Shown piece by piece: positions 26,668-38,198 of a stretch of 50,802 nt of DNA. Below the pieces are notes generated by a model, which saw only the letters and a list, made by a program, of their open reading frames with translations, did no database searches and was not told the DNA's origin. Source of the stretch: a bacterium (lineage in GTDB: Bacteria > SZUA-182 > SZUA-191 > JAJRXT01); the NCBI GenBank assembly GCA_024277675.1, contig JAJRUS010000018.1:1-50802 (forward strand). The letters are read 5' to 3'. Within the stretch, counting starts at the first letter, position 1; each line of letters opens with the position of its first letter. Both the position numbers and the translations under genes were made by a program.

Positions 26668-26817
26668 CTATTCTTTGTCGGATTTTTTAAAAAGCCTCAC
26701 AATCGGGCGGAAAATCGCAAACATCAGCGGGGCCATCCAGGCGAGAAAGAGTATCACAATCACCACGCCAAAAAAACCTATGAAACCCCACACTGAGTAG
26801 ACTACTAATTTACCCAT
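26668..26817 (-). CDS. Small single-span membrane protein, 49 residues
   Basis: Below the ORF-track cutoff. ATG at 26817 is preceded by a strong AAGGAGGAAGTTC ribosome binding site. The protein reads MGKLVVYSVW, a span (GFIGFFGVVIVILFLAWMAPLM), then a basic tail FRPIVRLFKKSDKE. Inside-positive tail and single span suggest an inner-membrane protein with its C-terminus in the cytoplasm. It is the first minus-strand gene after the divergent region shared with metK. Link to the cytochromes is by position only. Confidence 0.65.
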   Translation of the reverse strand: MGKLVVYSVWGFIGFFGVVIVILFLAWMAPLMFAIFRPIVRLFKKSDKE

Positions 26818-27230
26818 TGAACTTCCTCCTTATGAGATATTAACCTATCAGAAACTATTAAAAATTACTTGCCCTTACCAGTCCATCCCGCTTAATCTTG
26901 TTGCTGCTGGTTTAATTCCAAGTTAGCTTGTAATTACATTTAAATATTAATTCATCTCAATGTACTGTTTCATAATATCAGAAAAAAGCTTTTTTGGGGA
27001 AAAATATTTACTTTTGTGCTACAAAATTAATTTTGTATTATATTTTTTAAGTTTAAGGTTCAAAGTTGGCCGTGGCTTGCCTGAAACAAAGCCCGATTAC
27101 TCGGACGTATAGAGAATAAAAGATATCCTCTTATATACCTATTTTTAACAATCATGGTTGACAAAAAGGTTGGATATAGGGTAAAGTAAGCCGAATTTTT
27201 CTCATACATATAACCTTGGAGGAATAATTA
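26818..27230. other. Divergent intergenic region with a metK promoter
   Basis: About 410 bases between the 49-residue membrane gene and metK. A candidate metK promoter is TTGACA (27158-27163), 18 bases, then TAAAGT (27182-27187). GGAGG precedes the metK ATG. I looked for SAM or SAH riboswitch features in the leader and saw none. The left half is AT-rich and should hold the promoter of the minus-strand gene. Confidence 0.45.
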
Positions 27231-29686
<2,456 letters not shown>

Positions 29687-29716
29687 GCTTAGGCATAATT
29701 CAGTTAAGCTGTTTCT

Positions 29717-29750
29717 AAAGAGAGCACAGGTTTTTTCTTGTGCTCTCTTT
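29717..29750 (+). terminator. Intrinsic terminator after ahcY
   Basis: AAAGAGAGCACA (29717-29728) pairs perfectly with TGTGCTCTCTTT (29739-29750) across a 10-base T-rich loop, 31 bases after the ahcY stop. It closes the metK-ahcY unit. Confidence 0.8.
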
Positions 29751-29775
29751 GTTTAATGGCAATAATTGATTGACT

Positions 29776-29804
29776 TTTGTGCTGTGTATAGGGAATTATA
29801 TAAT
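29776..29804 (+). promoter_or_regulatory. Candidate promoter for kdsA
   Basis: A perfect TATAAT at 29799-29804 has a weak -35 (TTTGTG at 29776-29781) at 17 bases. It would give a leader of about 130 bases before kdsA, containing small hairpins CACCC-GTTA-GGGTG and CCGG-TCTATGG-CCGG. Confidence 0.4.
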
Positions 29805-29941
29805 CTATTCTGTCGTAACAATAAAGTCCCCCGCTTTCACCCGTTAGGGTGGCAGGAGATGAAGCCAGCAGTAGCGCTTTCACATCATTAATCCGGTCTA
29901 TGGCCGGTTTATCCTTCTATTTTGGTTTTCAGCAGAGTATA

Positions 29942-30820
29942 ATGAAAACCGTGGTGAACAATATGGCAGCGCAAACAACACCCCAGGCAATACCGGTAGC
30001 TGATATTTTAATCGGCGGGGGATCTCCGCTGGTGTTTATTATTGGGCCATGCGTAATTGAAGATGAGGCCCTGACCTTAGACATTGCCCGCCACTTACAG
30101 GAAGTAGCCGCCAGGTGCCGGATTCCACTTATTTTTAAAGCCTCTTTTGATAAGGCTAATCGCAGCTCGGGCGATTCTTTTCGCGGCCCCGGTATGGCAA
30201 GCGGGCTGGATATTCTAAGGCGGGTGAAGCTTGAGACCGGGCTGCCCCTGATCACCGATGTGCATCAGGCAGACCAGGTCGCCCCTGCTTCCGATGTGGT
30301 GGATATTATCCAACTCCCGGCGCTACTCTCCCGCCAGACCGATTTGCTTACCACAGTTGCTAAAACCGGCAAGCCGATACACCTCAAAAAGGGTCAGTTT
30401 ATGGCCCCCTGGGATATGCAAAATGCGGTGGCAAAACTCACCGCTACCGGAAACCGGCAAATTTTATTGGGAGAGCGGGGGACTTGTTTCGGATACAATA
30501 ACTTAGTGGTAGATATGCGTGCTTTGAGTATCATGCGCAGCTTGGGCTATCCGGTGGTATTCGACGCCACCCATGCGGTACAACTACCGGCTGGGGCCGG
30601 TAACGCCTCCGGCGGCCAGCGTGAGTTTGTAGCTCCACTGTCACGGGCGGCGGTAGCTATCGGCATAGACGCTATCTTCTGGGAAGTCCACCCCGAGCCG
30701 GAAAAAGCCCGTTGTGACGGCCCCAATTCGCTGCCGCTGCATCAGCTTGAAAAGTTACTCAACCAACTAAAAAAGATAGACGCCTTAATAAAACATAGTC
30801 AGAGGAGAGACGCACCATGA
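29942..30820 (+). CDS. kdsA: 3-deoxy-8-phosphooctulonate synthase
   Basis: Condenses PEP with arabinose 5-phosphate to KDO 8-phosphate for lipopolysaccharide. The ORF is open from 29849, but homology starts after MKTVVNN, so I place the start at ATG 29942 (ATG 29963 is also possible). Seen: FIIGPCVIEDEALTLDIARHL, the signature KASFDKANRSS, TDVHQADQVAPASDVVDIIQLPALLSRQTDL, LKKGQFMAPWDM, GERGTCFGYNNLVVDM and FDATHAVQLP. About 292 residues. The protein supports an LPS-bearing outer membrane. Its TGA overlaps the ATG of the protease gene by four bases, coupling the two envelope functions. Confidence 0.95.
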   Translation: MKTVVNNMAAQTTPQAIPVADILIGGGSPLVFIIGPCVIEDEALTLDIARHLQEVAARCRIPLIFKASFDKANRSSGDSFRGPGMASGLDILRRVKLETGLPLITDVHQADQVAPASDVVDIIQLPALLSRQTDLLTTVAKTGKPIHLKKGQFMAPWDMQNAVAKLTATGNRQILLGERGTCFGYNNLVVDMRALSIMRSLGYPVVFDATHAVQLPAGAGNASGGQREFVAPLSRAAVAIGIDAIFWEVHPEPEKARCDGPNSLPLHQLEKLLNQLKKIDALIKHSQRRDAP

Positions 30821-32262
30821 ATTATAAAACCATCAGGCAAATTGTCCTGGGCGGACTTCTGTTAAGCCTGCTTATTGTCCCCTTGGGTACTCCGGCAGAA
30901 GCCGCCGAAGATAATATGGCTCAGCTGGAACTGCTGGAAGGGGCATTTTTCAAGGTAGCCGAAGAGGTGAAACCGGCAGTAGTAAATATCAGTACGGTGT
31001 ACAAAACAAAGCATCCCGAAGTAAAAGGATTTGATAAGGATTCACAATTTAAGGGCCCCTTTAAGGATTTTTTTGATGAGGATTTTTTTAACCGCTTCTT
31101 CGACAATATTCCCCGCGGTGAAATCCCCCAGAAGAGCCTCGGTTCCGGACTGATTGTAAGTACAGACGGCTATATCCTCACTAACAACCATGTGGTTGAA
31201 GGCGCTGAAAAGATAGAGATTCGGCTTTCCGACAAAACTAAATTCCAGGGAGAAATAATCGGCAAGGACCCTAAAACCGATATTGCGGTGGTTAAGATCG
31301 ATCCCCAGGGCCACAAATTAATCGCCGCCAAATTAGGCAATTCAGACAAATCCCGGGTGGGACAATGGGCTATCGCCATCGGCAATCCATTCGGTCTGGA
31401 TCGTACGGTTACCGTAGGGGTTATCAGCGCTACCGGCCGTTCAGATATTGGCATTACCACTTATGAAAACTTCATTCAGACCGATGCCTCCATTAATAAG
31501 GGTAATAGCGGCGGCCCGCTGGTAAACATCCATGGAGAGGTCATCGGCATCAATACCGCTATTGTAGCCACCGGGCAGGGTATCGGCTTTGCGGTGCCCA
31601 TTAATATGGCACGTCATGTAATGGAACAATTAATTGCCCATGGTGAAGTAGTTCGCGGCTGGATGGGAATTGCTATTCAAAAAATCACCGAAGAGCTGGC
31701 CAAACAGTTTGGGGTAGAGCCTGGTTCGGGGGTTTTGGTGGGCCAGGTATTCAAGGGTGATCCGGCGGACAAGGCCGGAATTAAGGTAGGGGATATTATC
31801 ATCCGATTTGCTGATACCCCAATTACCGATCCCGCCCAGTTATCGCGATTAGCCGCCTCTATCCCGCCGAATAAAGCGGTGAAAGTGATAGTCATCAGGG
31901 ATAAAGCAGAAAAAACCATTACCATCACCATGGGAAAACAGAAAAAAGAAACAAAACTCACCGCAACACAAGCTGATAAATATGGTATGAAGGTTCAGGA
32001 ACTGACTCCCCAGTTAGCCAAAAAATTCGGGATAACCGAAGAAGAAGAAGGGGTGTTGGTTTCCTATATAAAACCGGGAGGCCCGGCCATGCGGGCCGGT
32101 ATCAGAACCGGAGATGTAATTGTAGAGGTGAACCGGCGGAAGGTTACTAATCTTAAGGATTATGAAGATATTATCGCATCAGTTGAGCCTGATGAATCGA
32201 TTGTGGTATTGCGTTTGAGAAATGGCAACTCGCTGTATGTCGCCATTGAATCCGATAAGTAA
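30817..32262 (+). CDS. degP: Do-type periplasmic serine protease/chaperone
   Basis: A 481-residue DegP/HtrA-family protein. Signal peptide (IVLGGLLLSLLIVPLGTPAEAA), an LA-loop-like acidic/Phe-rich segment (FKDFFDEDFFNRFFDN), then a trypsin-like domain with the triad His in ILTNNHVVEGAEKIEI, Asp in PKTDIAVVKID and Ser in NKGNSGGPLVNIHGEVIGIN. Two PDZ domains follow (starting near MGIAIQKITEELAKQFG and MKVQELTPQLAKKFG). It degrades or refolds damaged periplasmic proteins, which would include exported cytochromes. The symbol could equally be degQ or mucD; the gene is in the Do group. Coupled to kdsA by overlap. Confidence 0.93.
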   Translation: MNYKTIRQIVLGGLLLSLLIVPLGTPAEAAEDNMAQLELLEGAFFKVAEEVKPAVVNISTVYKTKHPEVKGFDKDSQFKGPFKDFFDEDFFNRFFDNIPRGEIPQKSLGSGLIVSTDGYILTNNHVVEGAEKIEIRLSDKTKFQGEIIGKDPKTDIAVVKIDPQGHKLIAAKLGNSDKSRVGQWAIAIGNPFGLDRTVTVGVISATGRSDIGITTYENFIQTDASINKGNSGGPLVNIHGEVIGINTAIVATGQGIGFAVPINMARHVMEQLIAHGEVVRGWMGIAIQKITEELAKQFGVEPGSGVLVGQVFKGDPADKAGIKVGDIIIRFADTPITDPAQLSRLAASIPPNKAVKVIVIRDKAEKTITITMGKQKKETKLTATQADKYGMKVQELTPQLAKKFGITEEEEGVLVSYIKPGGPAMRAGIRTGDVIVEVNRRKVTNLKDYEDIIASVEPDESIVVLRLRNGNSLYVAIESDK

Positions 32263-32303
32263 GTTGTGGACACAAAACATATAGTTTCCTGTACAAGCAT
32301 AAA

Positions 32304-32891
32304 ATGAGTAACAATGTCCATGAGATAGTCAGGGCTTTTATTGCAATTGAAATTCCAGCCGCCAGACAGCAGCAAATAGCTGCCGCCTGTACTCCACTTC
32401 ATGCTCTGCCGGATAGGATAACTTGGGTCAAACCACAAAATTTACATCTCAGCTTAAGATTTTTGGGAGAAATCGACATAGGGCGACTGCCGAAATTAAA
32501 GCTGGCTATATCGAAAGTAACCGGCGACTTAGCGCCATTTCCGATTGACTTTACCGATCTGGGCAGCTTCCCTGATAAAAAGCGTCCACGGGTTATCTGG
32601 TTGGGATTAAACGATTCTACGGCCCGGTTGAGTAAGCTTAAGCAAGAGCTGGATAGCGAATTAAGGGCTTGTGGCTTTGCGCCTGATAAACGAGTCTTTA
32701 AACCACATTTAACCCTGGGGAGAATCAGAAAACTGCTGGACGGTAAACGGCTTAGCTCTGCGTTACATAGCTTATCCCTGCCGGAATTAGCGCCGCTTAG
32801 AGTGGCGCATATAAGCTTAATGCGTAGCCGGCTACACCCGCAGGGGCCTATATATACTGAATTGGATAAAGCCTGTTTTGGCGGTTCGTGA
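32304..32891 (+). CDS. thpR: RNA 2',3'-cyclic phosphodiesterase (2H superfamily)
   Basis: A 195-residue 2H phosphoesterase with the two defining His-x-Thr/Ser motifs: HLSLRFLGE near 50 and HLTLGRIRK near 135. The family opens 2',3'-cyclic phosphates at RNA ends and was first described as 2'-5' RNA ligase. N-terminal RAFIAIEIPAARQQQ and the C-terminal HISLMRSRLHPQGPIYTEL are typical. It lies just ahead of recA, a common neighbourhood (cinA-thpR-recA in many bacteria); cinA is absent here. Confidence 0.93.
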   Translation: MSNNVHEIVRAFIAIEIPAARQQQIAAACTPLHALPDRITWVKPQNLHLSLRFLGEIDIGRLPKLKLAISKVTGDLAPFPIDFTDLGSFPDKKRPRVIWLGLNDSTARLSKLKQELDSELRACGFAPDKRVFKPHLTLGRIRKLLDGKRLSSALHSLSLPELAPLRVAHISLMRSRLHPQGPIYTELDKACFGGS

Positions 32892-32924
32892 ATTTAAGTA
32901 AATTTTATGCGAGGAGGAAGTAAA

Positions 32925-33947
32925 GTGGCTGAAAAAGACAAAGATAAAAAGGAAAAAGCGGTTTCGCTGGCCATGGAGCAGATTGAACGCGCCTTTGGCG
33001 CCGGTTCAATTATGAAATTGGGAGCCGGGGCTGCATTAAAGAATATAGATGCCATTTCCACCACCTCGCTGGCCCTGGATCGGGCATTGGGTATCGGTGG
33101 AATTCCCCGGGGCAGAGTAACTGAAATTTATGGCCCGGAAGCCGGCGGTAAAACCACCCTGGCGCTGCATATTACGGCTGAAGCCCAGAAAAATGGAGGA
33201 GTAGTGGGTTTTATCGACGCCGAGCATGCCTTAGACGCCGCTTATGCCCGAAAGCTGGGGGTAAATATTGATGAGTTGCTGGTTTCCCAACCGGATACCG
33301 GCGAGCAGGCGCTGGAGATTGCGGAAATGCTGGTACGCAGCGGGGCCATAGATGCAGTAGTCATAGATTCAGTTGCCGCCCTGGTGCCCAAATCCGAAAT
33401 TGAAGGCGATATGGGAGATGCCCAGATGGGATCGCAAGCCCGGCTGATGTCACAGGCGCTGCGCAAACTGACCGGGGTAGTGAGTAAATCCAATACCTGC
33501 CTCATTTTCATTAACCAGATCCGGCACAAAATAGGGGGGGTGATGTTCGGCAATCCGGAGGTAACTACCGGCGGGCGGGCGCTTAAATTTTATGCCTCAG
33601 TAAGACTGGATATCCGCAGGTTGGCGGCCATCAAGCATGGCCAGGATATTATGGGCAACCGGGTGCGGGTTAAGGTAGCCAAGAACAAAGTGGCCCCGCC
33701 TTTCAAGGAAGCCGAATTCGACATTATGTATGGTTGGGGAATATCAAAAGAGGCTGATCTGCTCGATTTGGCTACCGATTACGGTCTTATAGAGAAAAGC
33801 GGCACCTGGTTTTCCTATGACGGCCAACGCCTGGGTCAGGGCCGGGAGAACGTCAAAATACACTTAAAACAAAACCCTCAACTATTCGATAAAATATATA
33901 AACAGGTGAGCGAGAAGATAGCGGCTGAAAAAGAATCGGACAACTAA
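32925..33947 (+). CDS. recA: Recombinase RecA
   Basis: DNA strand-exchange protein and LexA co-protease. I set the start at GTG 32925 ([12 protein letters not shown]), because the ORF-track ATG 32907 lies within or before the GAGGAGG ribosome binding site. Seen: [18 protein letters not shown], Walker [14 protein letters not shown] (Ala in place of the usual Ser-Ser), [20 protein letters not shown], Walker [12 protein letters not shown], the L1 loop [20 protein letters not shown], the L2 region [23 protein letters not shown], and the C-terminal domain. About 340 residues, normal length. No SOS box is obvious upstream. Confidence 0.97.
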   Translation: MAEKDKDKKEKAVSLAMEQIERAFGAGSIMKLGAGAALKNIDAISTTSLALDRALGIGGIPRGRVTEIYGPEAGGKTTLALHITAEAQKNGGVVGFIDAEHALDAAYARKLGVNIDELLVSQPDTGEQALEIAEMLVRSGAIDAVVIDSVAALVPKSEIEGDMGDAQMGSQARLMSQALRKLTGVVSKSNTCLIFINQIRHKIGGVMFGNPEVTTGGRALKFYASVRLDIRRLAAIKHGQDIMGNRVRVKVAKNKVAPPFKEAEFDIMYGWGISKEADLLDLATDYGLIEKSGTWFSYDGQRLGQGRENVKIHLKQNPQLFDKIYKQVSEKIAAEKESDN

Positions 33948-33997
33948 GTCAAACTTAAGGATAGGCTGGGTGAAACTGCTCCCAGAGCTTAAAACAT

Positions 33998-34819
33998 ATG
34001 CTGGAAAACACCCAAAAGCTAAAAATCGGATTGCTGGGCTGCGGCACCATAAACAGCTTCATTGCAAAGCGGCTAGATAGCTGGCCGGAGGTAGAACTGG
34101 CAGCCATAGCCGACTGTGATTTAAGTAAAGCCGCCGAACTGGCGGAATCCAGCAGTAGTACCCCTCAAATCCTCTCCACTGAAGAGTTAATACATCAGGT
34201 GGATTTGGTGGTGGAGGCCGCCGTCAAGGATGTGGTGCCCGCATTAATAGACGCAGTAATAAAACAGGGCAAGTCGGCGCTGATCATGAGCCTGGGGGGG
34301 ATACTCAATTTAAGTGAATCACAATGGCAGGCGTTAACGGCTTATAAAGGGCGCATTTATTTGCCCTCAGGCGCAATTGCCGGTATAGATGCCATAAAAG
34401 CCGCTAAACACGGCACGCTTTCTTCAGTCACCATTACCAGCCGTAAGCCGCCGGCAGGACTACAGGGCGCCCCATATTTAGTTGAGCATAATCTGGATAT
34501 TGGCTCTATCACCGAGCCAATGGTAGTCTTTAAGGGAGCCGCCTGTGAAGCAGTAGCCGGTTTTCCCAAAAATGTAAATGTAGCCGCCGCACTTAGCCTG
34601 GCCGGTTTAGGCCCGCATAAAACAAAAGTGAGGATCATTGCTGACCCCCACATAAAAACCAACACCCATGAGATTGAGGCCAGCGGCGACTTTGGTCGGA
34701 TCATCACCCGCACCGAAAACCTGCCCTCGCCAGACAACCCCAAGACCAGTTACCTGGCCGCCCTCTCAGCCCTGGCCACCCTGGATAGAATTATCAACCC
34801 CATCCAGTTGGGAAGCTGA
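33998..34819 (+). CDS. nadX: L-aspartate dehydrogenase (NadX-type)
   Basis: A 273-residue NAD(P)-dependent enzyme that oxidises aspartate to iminoaspartate, the first step of NAD synthesis in place of NadB. Seen: N-terminal Rossmann motif GLLGCGTINSFIAKRL, DLVVEAAVKDVV, LIMSLGGILNL, the pocket sequence YLPSGAIAGIDAIKAAKHG, and the C-terminal GAACEAVAGFPKNVNVAAALSLAGLG and ADPHIKTNTHEIEASGDFG. These fit the DUF108/aspartate dehydrogenase family. An oxygen-independent aspartate dehydrogenase would suit an anaerobe. nadA and nadC are not in the window. It stands alone 50 bases after recA. Confidence 0.9.
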   Translation: MLENTQKLKIGLLGCGTINSFIAKRLDSWPEVELAAIADCDLSKAAELAESSSSTPQILSTEELIHQVDLVVEAAVKDVVPALIDAVIKQGKSALIMSLGGILNLSESQWQALTAYKGRIYLPSGAIAGIDAIKAAKHGTLSSVTITSRKPPAGLQGAPYLVEHNLDIGSITEPMVVFKGAACEAVAGFPKNVNVAAALSLAGLGPHKTKVRIIADPHIKTNTHEIEASGDFGRIITRTENLPSPDNPKTSYLAALSALATLDRIINPIQLGS

Positions 34820-35207
34820 CCTGGTTTAACTATAAAACAAGCTTGAAACAGCTTTCCTTTATCGGCGCCAAAATTATTCTTCAAGACATAGCCATACCTT
34901 AAGCAAAACTACATCGGGTTGAAGGATAAAACACCAAAAAAAATATTATAGCAGTTATGTATATATCGTGTTATATTAATTTATGTTATTTGTTAATATA
35001 TTAAATCAGCTCGGCATATACCGAGATTAAAATATAAATCCGCCATGAACTTACCAATGTTTTCACCGAAAAATTGATTGACGGAAGACAGTCTGTCTGC
35101 TAAGCTAAGCTAATTAATAAATCAATTTAGGGTATCTTGAAAAAGGGGAACCTGTTCCCTTGGGGAATCTATCCCCTGTTTATATAATACCATCAACCGG
35201 AGATGAT
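34820..35207. other. AT-rich intergenic region before nrdR
   Basis: About 390 bases without a gene. Short hairpins are visible: CTCGG-CATATA-CCGAG near 35013, AGACAGTCTGTCT near 35086, and near 35143-35177 two stacked GC-rich ones, AAGGGGAACCTGTTCCCTT and GGGGAATCTATCCCC. The last two lie just upstream of the nrdR start and could act as a terminator of the preceding transcript. The ORF-track start of nrdR at 35160 lies inside this region and is not preferred. Confidence 0.4.
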
Positions 35208-35681
35208 ATGCGCTGCCCCTTTTGTGATCATGATCATGATAAAGTTCTGGATTCCCGCGAGCGTAAGGATGGTTCCATTGTCCGCCGCCGCCGACAGTGC
35301 CTGTCTTGTATGAAACGTTTTACTACTTATGAGCGCATAGAAGACATTCCGGCCATGGTTATAAAGAAGGATAATAGCCGCGTACCATTCGACAGACACA
35401 AAATTTTAGACGGATTGCTTAAGGCATGCAGCAAAAGACCGATCAGCACTATTACGCTGGAAGAATTGGTAGATGAAATTGAGCAGGCGGCGTATGAGCG
35501 TCCGGGCCGGGAGATATCAAGTACCGATATAGGCGAACATGTCATCAGGAAACTATATGAGTTGGATGAGGTGGCCTATGTGCGTTTTGCCTCGGTATAC
35601 CGGCAGTTTAAAGATATAAATCAATTTATGGATGAGCTGAAAGAGCTGCTGAATCAAAAACCGGCTGAAATTCAAATCTAA
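35208..35681 (+). CDS. nrdR: Transcriptional repressor NrdR
   Basis: Zinc-ribbon/ATP-cone repressor of ribonucleotide reductase genes. I choose ATG 35208 (MRCPFCDHDHDKVLDSR), the universal NrdR start, over 35160. Zinc ligands are CPFC near residue 3 and CLSC near 31 in RRRRQCLSCMKRFTTYERIE. The ATP cone follows (VIKKDNSRVPFDRHKILDGLLKAC...RPISTITLEELVDEIEQ) to FASVYRQFKDINQFMDELK. Length 157. No nrd genes lie in this window. asd begins 16 bases downstream, so the two are likely co-transcribed. Confidence 0.96.
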   Translation: MRCPFCDHDHDKVLDSRERKDGSIVRRRRQCLSCMKRFTTYERIEDIPAMVIKKDNSRVPFDRHKILDGLLKACSKRPISTITLEELVDEIEQAAYERPGREISSTDIGEHVIRKLYELDEVAYVRFASVYRQFKDINQFMDELKELLNQKPAEIQI

Positions 35682-35696
35682 AGGGCGGCTTGGAGA

Positions 35697-36728
35697 ATGG
35701 AACAGATGGGCAAGAAATATAGTATAGCCGTAGTTGGAGCTACCGGGGCGGTGGGCCGGGAAATGCTGGCAGTACTGGCCGAACGAAATTTTCCGATAGC
35801 TGACTTGCGGGCGCTGGCCTCTCATCGCTCGGCAGGAGGGCTGGTAGATTTTGGTTCCAGAAGCGTTACCGTTAAAGAATTAGCTCCCGACTCATTTCAG
35901 GGTATCGATATAGCCCTGTTCTCGGCCGGGGCTGCGGTCAGCAAAGAGTTTGCGCCGCTGGCGCAAAGAGCGGGAACCATAGTGGTGGATAACAGCAGCG
36001 CCTTCAGGATGGCATCGGAGGTGCCTTTAGTGGTGCCGGAGGTCAATCCCCAGGCGCTAAAAAACCATAAGGGGATAATTGCCAATCCCAATTGCTCTAC
36101 CATTCAGATGGTGGTAGTCTTAAAACCCCTGCATGATGCGGCCGGGATTAAAAGGGTAGTGGTATCCACCTACCAGTCGGTATCCGGCACCGGCAAGCAT
36201 GCCATGGATGAGTTGTTCGAACAATGTAAGCTTATAGTTTCCCTGCAAGGTGATAAAATTAAACCTGAAGCTTATCCCCATCAAATAGCCTTCAACTGCC
36301 TGCCCCATATAGATGAGTTCCTGGAAAACGGCTACACCAAAGAAGAGCTGAAAATGATTAATGAGACCCGAAAAATCCTGGGCGAGGCTTCATTGCCGAT
36401 AACCGCAACTACGGTGAGGGTGCCGGTGTTTGTCAGTCATTCGTAAGCGGTTAACATTGAAACCGAAAAAAAATTAACCGCCGGGCAAGCTCGCCGAATA
36501 TTAGCCCAGGCTCCCGGGATAGAAGTAGTTGATGATCCAAAAGCCGGCCGCTATCCTCTGGCGCTGGATGCTTCCGGTAAAGATAAAATATTTGTGGGTC
36601 GTATCCGCGAGGATGAATCGGTAGCCTGTGGTTTAAATATGTGGATTGTGGCTGACAACCTGCGTAAAGGCGCCGCCTTAAATGCGGTACAAATTGCCGA
36701 ACTACTGCTGGAACAAGATTTATTGTAA
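35697..36728 (+). CDS. asd: Aspartate-semialdehyde dehydrogenase with an internal in-frame TAA
   Basis: Reduces aspartyl phosphate to the semialdehyde for lysine, threonine, methionine and cell-wall synthesis. Seen: N-terminal VVGATGAVGREMLAVL, FSAGAAVSKEFAP, VDNSSAFRM, the catalytic Cys in NPNCSTIQMVV, and VPVFVSHS with the catalytic His. The ORF track ends at 36446, but the same frame continues after TAA (36444-36446, codon 250) as AVNIETEKKLTAGQARRIL through KIFVGRIREDES and WIVADNLRKGAALNAVQIAE to a natural TAA at 36726-36728. The full frame has 344 codons, the family length. Relatives read HSEAV here, so a single GAA-to-TAA change accounts for it. No other lesion is present. Confidence 0.92.
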
Positions 36729-36735
36729 GTCGCTT

Positions 36736-38166
36736 TTAGCTTAATTTTAAACCCGCCGCCTGCAGAAAATCATCCATCCAGACAAAAATGGTGTTCCGCC
36801 GGACTATATTACGTAACCTGCGCATTCTGCTTCTTCTTTCGGGTAACGGCATATGAATGGCGCGGTACAGCTCTTCGGCCACATGCTCAATATTATACGG
36901 ATTTACCATAATAGCGCCCTTTCTCAGTTGAAATGCGGCGCCGGCGAATTCACTCAAGATAAGTATCCCTTTCTCCGACACACAGGAAGCGCAATATTCC
37001 TTGGCCACCAAATTCATGCCATCCTTTAAGGGAGTGATCAGGGCAATTTCACTGGTGCGATAATAGGCAATCAGCTCCGCCCGCGTGAGACTGCGATATA
37101 TATAATGGATCGGCACCCAGCCCTTAACCGTAAAACGGCCATTTATTCTGCCGACAGTCTCTTCTATATTCTGCTTCATTTTCTGGTATTCGGGAACACT
37201 GGTGCGGCTGGGAACCACAATCTGCACCAAGGAGATTTTCTCGCACAAATCGGGGTACTTTTCTAATAAAGTTTCAAAAGCCCGCAAGCGCCGTGGAATC
37301 CCCTTTGTATAATCCAGTCGGTCTACACCCAGAATAATTTTTCGCTCAGGCAAATTCTCATGTATAAACCAGGCTTCCTTTTCAACTTCCTCTGTTTGTG
37401 CCATATCATGAAACTCTTCAAAATCTATACTGATGGGGAACGCCCCTATACTTATATGCCTGCCTGAATATTCTATAATTATACGTTTTTTAAGGATGTT
37501 TGTCTTTGCTTCAGGCAACAGCCGACGGATACATTGAACAAAATTGCGGCAATCTTTTACCGTCTGAAATCCAACGCTATCATAAACCAACAAGCCCTCA
37601 ATTATTTCTTTGCGCCACGGTAGCCGCATGAATATATCCCAGGGAGGAAAAGGGATATGCAGGAAAAATGCCAATTTATGTCGGGCGCCCAACTCTCTTA
37701 AATATTTACCCACCAGCGTTAAGTGATAGTCTTGAATCCAGATAAAATCTTTCTTTTCTGCGTACTGGCTTATGTTGCGGGCAAATTTAAGGTTAACGGC
37801 CTGGTAACTGCGCCAGGTTGAACGATGAAATTGTGTGTGCCCTAAGTAATCGTGAAATAATGGCCATAATGTCCCATTGCAAAATCCATCGTAATAATCG
37901 GCAACTTCCTGAGAGGTCAGCGAAACCGACTTCATGGTATAATCGAATGAGGCGGCCTCCCTTTCCAGAACATCACATGACAATTTCCCATTGAGATCTC
38001 CATCCCATCCGATCCAAACCCCCTCATGTTTTTTTAAAACCGGTGTTAAAGCAGTTATCAACCCCCCGGCGCCAGGTTTTATGGTTATATTATCATCCTG
38101 GATATCCAATTCTAAAGGAAGCCGGTTGGAAACAATTATAAACTTCCCTTTAAATATTTCAGTCAT
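36736..38166 (-). CDS. otsA: Trehalose-6-phosphate synthase
   Basis: GT20 enzyme joining UDP-glucose (or another nucleotide-glucose) to glucose 6-phosphate. 476 residues with the family motifs in order: [94 protein letters not shown] and [18 protein letters not shown]. It is the last gene of a minus-strand run treT-like/DUF5752/otsB upstream, with 32 bases from the preceding gene. The pathway finishes with OtsB. The next plus-strand gene, asd, converges with only 7 bases between stop codons. Confidence 0.96.
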   Translation of the reverse strand: MTEIFKGKFIIVSNRLPLELDIQDDNITIKPGAGGLITALTPVLKKHEGVWIGWDGDLNGKLSCDVLEREAASFDYTMKSVSLTSQEVADYYDGFCNGTLWPLFHDYLGHTQFHRSTWRSYQAVNLKFARNISQYAEKKDFIWIQDYHLTLVGKYLRELGARHKLAFFLHIPFPPWDIFMRLPWRKEIIEGLLVYDSVGFQTVKDCRNFVQCIRRLLPEAKTNILKKRIIIEYSGRHISIGAFPISIDFEEFHDMAQTEEVEKEAWFIHENLPERKIILGVDRLDYTKGIPRRLRAFETLLEKYPDLCEKISLVQIVVPSRTSVPEYQKMKQNIEETVGRINGRFTVKGWVPIHYIYRSLTRAELIAYYRTSEIALITPLKDGMNLVAKEYCASCVSEKGILILSEFAGAAFQLRKGAIMVNPYNIEHVAEELYRAIHMPLPERRSRMRRLRNIVRRNTIFVWMDDFLQAAGLKLS

Positions 38167-38198
38167 TTAATCAACCTCCACCCCCTTTTTTAGGCATA

